Both the position numbers and the translations under genes were made by a program. Below, one piece after another: positions 6,525-9,387 of a DNA stretch of 9,387 nucleotides. The notes beneath the pieces are model-generated. The model saw only the letters and a list, made by a program, of their open reading frames with translations, did not search any database and was not told the DNA's origin. This stretch comes from RPQK01 sp041946865 (lineage in GTDB: Bacteria; Acidobacteriota; UBA6911; RPQK01). The stretch lies in NCBI GenBank assembly GCA_041946865.1, contig JBHGBF010000218.1, positions 1 to 9,387 of the forward strand, written 5' to 3'. The first letter of the stretch is position 1. Each line of letters opens with the position of its first letter.

Positions 6525-9296
6525 ATGCGTTCGCGGAACTGGATCTGGCTGTTTTGGCTTCTGGTCGGTCCCGTTTCCCTGGCTGCCCAGGAAACGGAAA
6601 CCATCTACCTGTCGGGCACGGACAAAGATCACACTGTCGACTGGGACTTCTTTTGCACGGCCGGCCGGAACAGCGGCCAATGGACCAGAATCCCGGTGCC
6701 CTCAAACTGGGAGCTCCAGGGATTTGGATCCTACAACTACGGGCACGATGAACCGAAAGCGGACGAGAAGGGCTTGTACAGGCACCGGTTCCAAGTTCCT
6801 TCTGCCTGGCGGGGCAAACGCGTTTTCATCGTCTTTGAAGGCTCCATGACCGACACCGAGGTGTCAATCAACGGCCAACCTGCTGGGCCGGTTCACCAGG
6901 GCGGGTTTTACAGGTTCAAGTACGACGTCACGGGGCTGCTCGAATTTGGAGGCCCCAATCTCCTGGCTGTTACTGTGAGCAAGCAGTCTTCGGACCCGAG
7001 CGTGAACGCCGCGGAAAGGACCAGCGACTACTGGGTTTTCGGCGGCATTTTCAGGCCGGTGTATCTCGAAGCCTATCCGGCGGAGTTCATTGAGCGCACG
7101 GCCATCAATGCCAGGGCAGACGGCAGCCTGGTCATTGACGCCTACCTCAGCAATATCAAGACGGCGAACCGGTTGGCAGGACAAGTGCGAACCCTGGACG
7201 GGACAGCCGTCGGCCAGCCGTTCGAGCAGATCCTGAGGCCCGGCCAGGAAGTCGCAACGGCCGGGACCAAATTGAGCGGCGTTCAGACATGGACGGCCGA
7301 GGCGCCGAATCTCTACCAGGTGGAGTTGAGGCTGAAGTCCGGCCGCAACGACGTGCATCTGGTCACTGAGAAGTTCGGTTTCCGAACCGTCGAGCTGCGG
7401 CCTGGCGATGGTATTTACGTTAACGGGCGAAAGGTCCGGCTGAAAGGTGTCAACCGGCACTCCTTCTGGCCGGACAGCGGGCGAACCACGAGTCGTGAGC
7501 TGAGCGTCATGGATGTGAACCTGATCAAGGACATGAACATGAATGCCGTTCGGATGTCACACTATCCTCCCGACACACATTTCCTTGAAGCCTGCGATTC
7601 GCTGGGGCTGTACGTCCTCGACGAGCTGGCGGGCTGGCAGCACGCTTACGGCACGGAAGTCGGCGAAAAACTGGTCAAGGAGTTGGTAGTGCGGGATGTG
7701 AACCATTCTTCGGTTATCATTTGGGATAACGGTAATGAAGGCGGCTGGAACCGGGAACTGGACGACGATTTTGCGAAATACGATCCCCAGAAGCGCCACG
7801 TGATTCATCCCTGGGAGAATTCCAATTTTACGGACACCGGGCACTACCGCGCGTATGGCTGTTGCCCGGATAAGTTTTTCAATGGAAAAGACGTCTTGTT
7901 CCCGACTGAATTCCTGCACGGTCTCTACGACGGCGGCGGAGGCGCCGGGCTGGAGGATTACTGGGACTTGATACTCAGCAAGCCGTTCGGGGCGGGCGGA
8001 TTCCTTTGGGCGTATGTTGACGAAGGCGTGAAGCGGGCGGACAAAGGCGGGATCCTGGACACCGACGGGAATCATGCGCCCGACGGGCTGCTGGGACCGT
8101 ACCGCGAAAAGGAGGGGAGCTTCTTCGCCGTCAAGGAGATCTGGTCACCCGTGGTGATCAGGATGAAGAGGCTTCCGGCGGATTTTGCCGGTGAAATCGA
8201 GCTGGAGAACCGGTATGACTTTACGAATCTCGACCAGTGCAAGTTCTCCTGGAAACTGGTCCGCTTTCCCGGACCTTCTAACGGTTCGGGCGGCTTTGAA
8301 GTAGTCCGCGAAGGTAGGGCGCCGGCGCCCGTCGTCAGCCCGTGGTCCAGCGGCAAGCTTTCTATCGACCTCCCCTCCGACTGGCGGCAGCAGGACGCCT
8401 TGCTTCTGACTGCCCGCGATGCGGGTGGCCGCGAGATCTACACCTGGAGTTGGATGATTCCGAGTCCCAGGCAGGTCGCGGCCACAGCCGGGCCGCGGGC
8501 CGTTAAAGGAGCCCCGGTTTCCGCGACCGAGGATCAGGCGACTGTCACCATGCGTGCCGGCGACACCCAGGTGGTCATCGAAAAATGGACCGGGCTCCTG
8601 CGAAGCGCCAAGGGCAGCTCGTTCGCCAACGGCCCGGTCCTGGTTTCCGGGACGGCTTCACTCTCGGGCTTGAGGCACTATTCCGACGGAGACAGTTATG
8701 TGGTGGAGGCGTCTTACGAAGGGAACATGCGCTCCGTCAAGTGGCGGCTCCAACCGAACGGCTGGTTACGCCTGGACTACGAGTATGAGCTGTCAGGGGA
8801 TTACCCCTACCTGGGCGTCACCTTCGATTACCCCGAAAGCAAGGTGAAAGGCATGCGCTGGTTGGGCCGTGGGCCCTATCGGGTATGGAAGAATCGGTTG
8901 AGTGGGATGACATTTAACGTTTGGATCAAGCCGTATAACGATACGAAAACGGGCGCCTCGTGGCAGTATCCGGAATTCAAAGGGTTTCACGCCGACACTT
9001 ACTGGGCCGTCATCGACACCGAGGACGGCCGGCTGACGGTGGTCACCGAGGATGAAGGAGTGTTCCTGCGGATGCTGACGCCTTCTTATGCGGCCGATCC
9101 CCGCTTCACGGCCGTCAAATTCCCACCTGGCTCGATCTCGTTTCTGCAAGGGATTGCCCCCATCGGGACAAAGTTCAACAAGCCGGAGAATCTCGGTCCG
9201 CAGGGAGGCCCAAACCACGCGGCGGGAAGGTACAAAGGCACCCTCTATTTCCAATTCGAGGGGAGCGCACCCCGGGGCGCGACGGCGGTTTTCTAA
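6525..9296 (+). CDS. Secreted glycoside hydrolase family 2, beta-galactosidase-like
   Basis: This 923-residue enzyme is predicted to be exported. MRSRNWIWLFWLLVGPVSLA has basic residues, a hydrophobic core and a small-residue cleavage site near Ala20. A jelly-roll sugar-binding domain follows (~45-180: IPVPSNWELQGFGSYNYGHD, GLYRHRFQVP, SDYWVFGGIFRPVYLEAYP), then an Ig-like domain (~185-290). The TIM barrel (~300-530) begins at KGVNRHSFWPDSG (307-319) and includes AVRMSHYPPD. Glu405 in NGNEGGWN is the likely acid/base, and Glu462 in FPTEFLHGLYDGGGG, aligned with the EYAHAMGN motif of LacZ, the likely nucleophile. The segment around LGRGPYRVWKNRLSG (780-794) lies in a C-terminal beta-sandwich resembling the LacZ small-chain domain. 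By family it should cleave terminal beta-linked sugars with retention. Galactoside is the closest guess, but glucuronide or polysaccharide oligomers are possible. No transporter, SusC/D pair or sugar regulator is visible nearby. Confidence 0.94.
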   Translation: MRSRNWIWLFWLLVGPVSLAAQETETIYLSGTDKDHTVDWDFFCTAGRNSGQWTRIPVPSNWELQGFGSYNYGHDEPKADEKGLYRHRFQVPSAWRGKRVFIVFEGSMTDTEVSINGQPAGPVHQGGFYRFKYDVTGLLEFGGPNLLAVTVSKQSSDPSVNAAERTSDYWVFGGIFRPVYLEAYPAEFIERTAINARADGSLVIDAYLSNIKTANRLAGQVRTLDGTAVGQPFEQILRPGQEVATAGTKLSGVQTWTAEAPNLYQVELRLKSGRNDVHLVTEKFGFRTVELRPGDGIYVNGRKVRLKGVNRHSFWPDSGRTTSRELSVMDVNLIKDMNMNAVRMSHYPPDTHFLEACDSLGLYVLDELAGWQHAYGTEVGEKLVKELVVRDVNHSSVIIWDNGNEGGWNRELDDDFAKYDPQKRHVIHPWENSNFTDTGHYRAYGCCPDKFFNGKDVLFPTEFLHGLYDGGGGAGLEDYWDLILSKPFGAGGFLWAYVDEGVKRADKGGILDTDGNHAPDGLLGPYREKEGSFFAVKEIWSPVVIRMKRLPADFAGEIELENRYDFTNLDQCKFSWKLVRFPGPSNGSGGFEVVREGRAPAPVVSPWSSGKLSIDLPSDWRQQDALLLTARDAGGREIYTWSWMIPSPRQVAATAGPRAVKGAPVSATEDQATVTMRAGDTQVVIEKWTGLLRSAKGSSFANGPVLVSGTASLSGLRHYSDGDSYVVEASYEGNMRSVKWRLQPNGWLRLDYEYELSGDYPYLGVTFDYPESKVKGMRWLGRGPYRVWKNRLSGMTFNVWIKPYNDTKTGASWQYPEFKGFHADTYWAVIDTEDGRLTVVTEDEGVFLRMLTPSYAADPRFTAVKFPPGSISFLQGIAPIGTKFNKPENLGPQGGPNHAAGRYKGTLYFQFEGSAPRGATAVF

Positions 9297-9357
9297 CGTA
9301 GATCCCGTTTGTAACCTCAGGCGGGCTTGAGTGTGGCAGCAACGAGGAGAGAGGCCG

Positions 9358-9387
9358 GTGCTTTACCAAGCCTCGAAGGCGATGGCG
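9358..9387 (+). CDS. Probable start of a further gene, cut by the window edge
   Basis: A GTG at 9358 is preceded by GAGGAG (9344-9349) with 8 bases between, and the frame stays open to the edge, giving only MLYQASKAMA. The ten residues are too few to name a product. It lies 61 bases after the GH2 stop on the same strand, so co-transcription with the GH2 gene is possible. An ATG eight codons further in (9382) is an alternative with a much poorer ribosome binding site. Confidence 0.35.
   Translation, partial: MLYQASKAMA

Noticed and set aside
5758..9296. Lon-domain gene and GH2 gene as a functional operon
   Set aside because: The 104-bp gap contains a good -10 hexamer and a separate Shine-Dalgarno, and the products have no known functional link. 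Co-transcription cannot be excluded but is not supported.

Overview
The window is 9,387 bases of GC-rich bacterial chromosome carrying five complete protein genes, all of recognisable families, plus the probable first codons of a sixth at the right edge. Gene content (GTP-type PEP carboxykinase, a GH57/DUF3536 glycosidase, a Mn/Fe superoxide dismutase, a stand-alone Lon N-terminal-domain protein and a secreted GH2 glycosidase) and intergenic heptamer-type repeats suit a heterotrophic environmental bacterium. Acidobacteriota (Bryobacterales/Solibacterales-like) is my best guess, but it is an inference from general impression and is not proven by any marker gene here.

Layout. Positions 1-242 are a leader region with a possible sigma70-like promoter. 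Positions 243-2048 (+) encode GTP-dependent PEP carboxykinase (pckG). A 216-bp spacer with a perfect 9-bp inverted repeat separates it from a convergent GH57-family glycosidase (2265-4688, -). That gene is divergent from a superoxide dismutase (4887-5516, +). The 198-bp spacer between them holds a mosaic of seven AAGGTTC-type heptamers arranged as two interleaved inverted repeats. Downstream of the dismutase lies a second, larger inverted repeat (5532-5662) with 23-bp outer arms and a GC-rich inner palindrome. Then come a stand-alone Lon substrate-binding-domain protein (5758-6420, +) and a secreted GH2 beta-galactosidase-like enzyme (6525-9296, +) with its own promoter-like -10 and Shine-Dalgarno. 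A GTG start with a good Shine-Dalgarno at 9358 probably opens the next gene.

How they fit together. This is a housekeeping and carbohydrate-metabolism neighbourhood rather than one dedicated system. PEP carboxykinase feeds gluconeogenesis, the GH57 enzyme probably acts on an intracellular alpha-glucan, and the GH2 enzyme is exported and attacks beta-linked sugars. The dismutase and Lon-domain protein are unrelated stress or proteostasis functions. Gene orientations and spacers argue against one operon. I found no phage, transposase, CRISPR, toxin-antitoxin or defence genes and no tRNA or rRNA. The parts of the window not explained by known families are the two repeat elements that bracket the dismutase gene.
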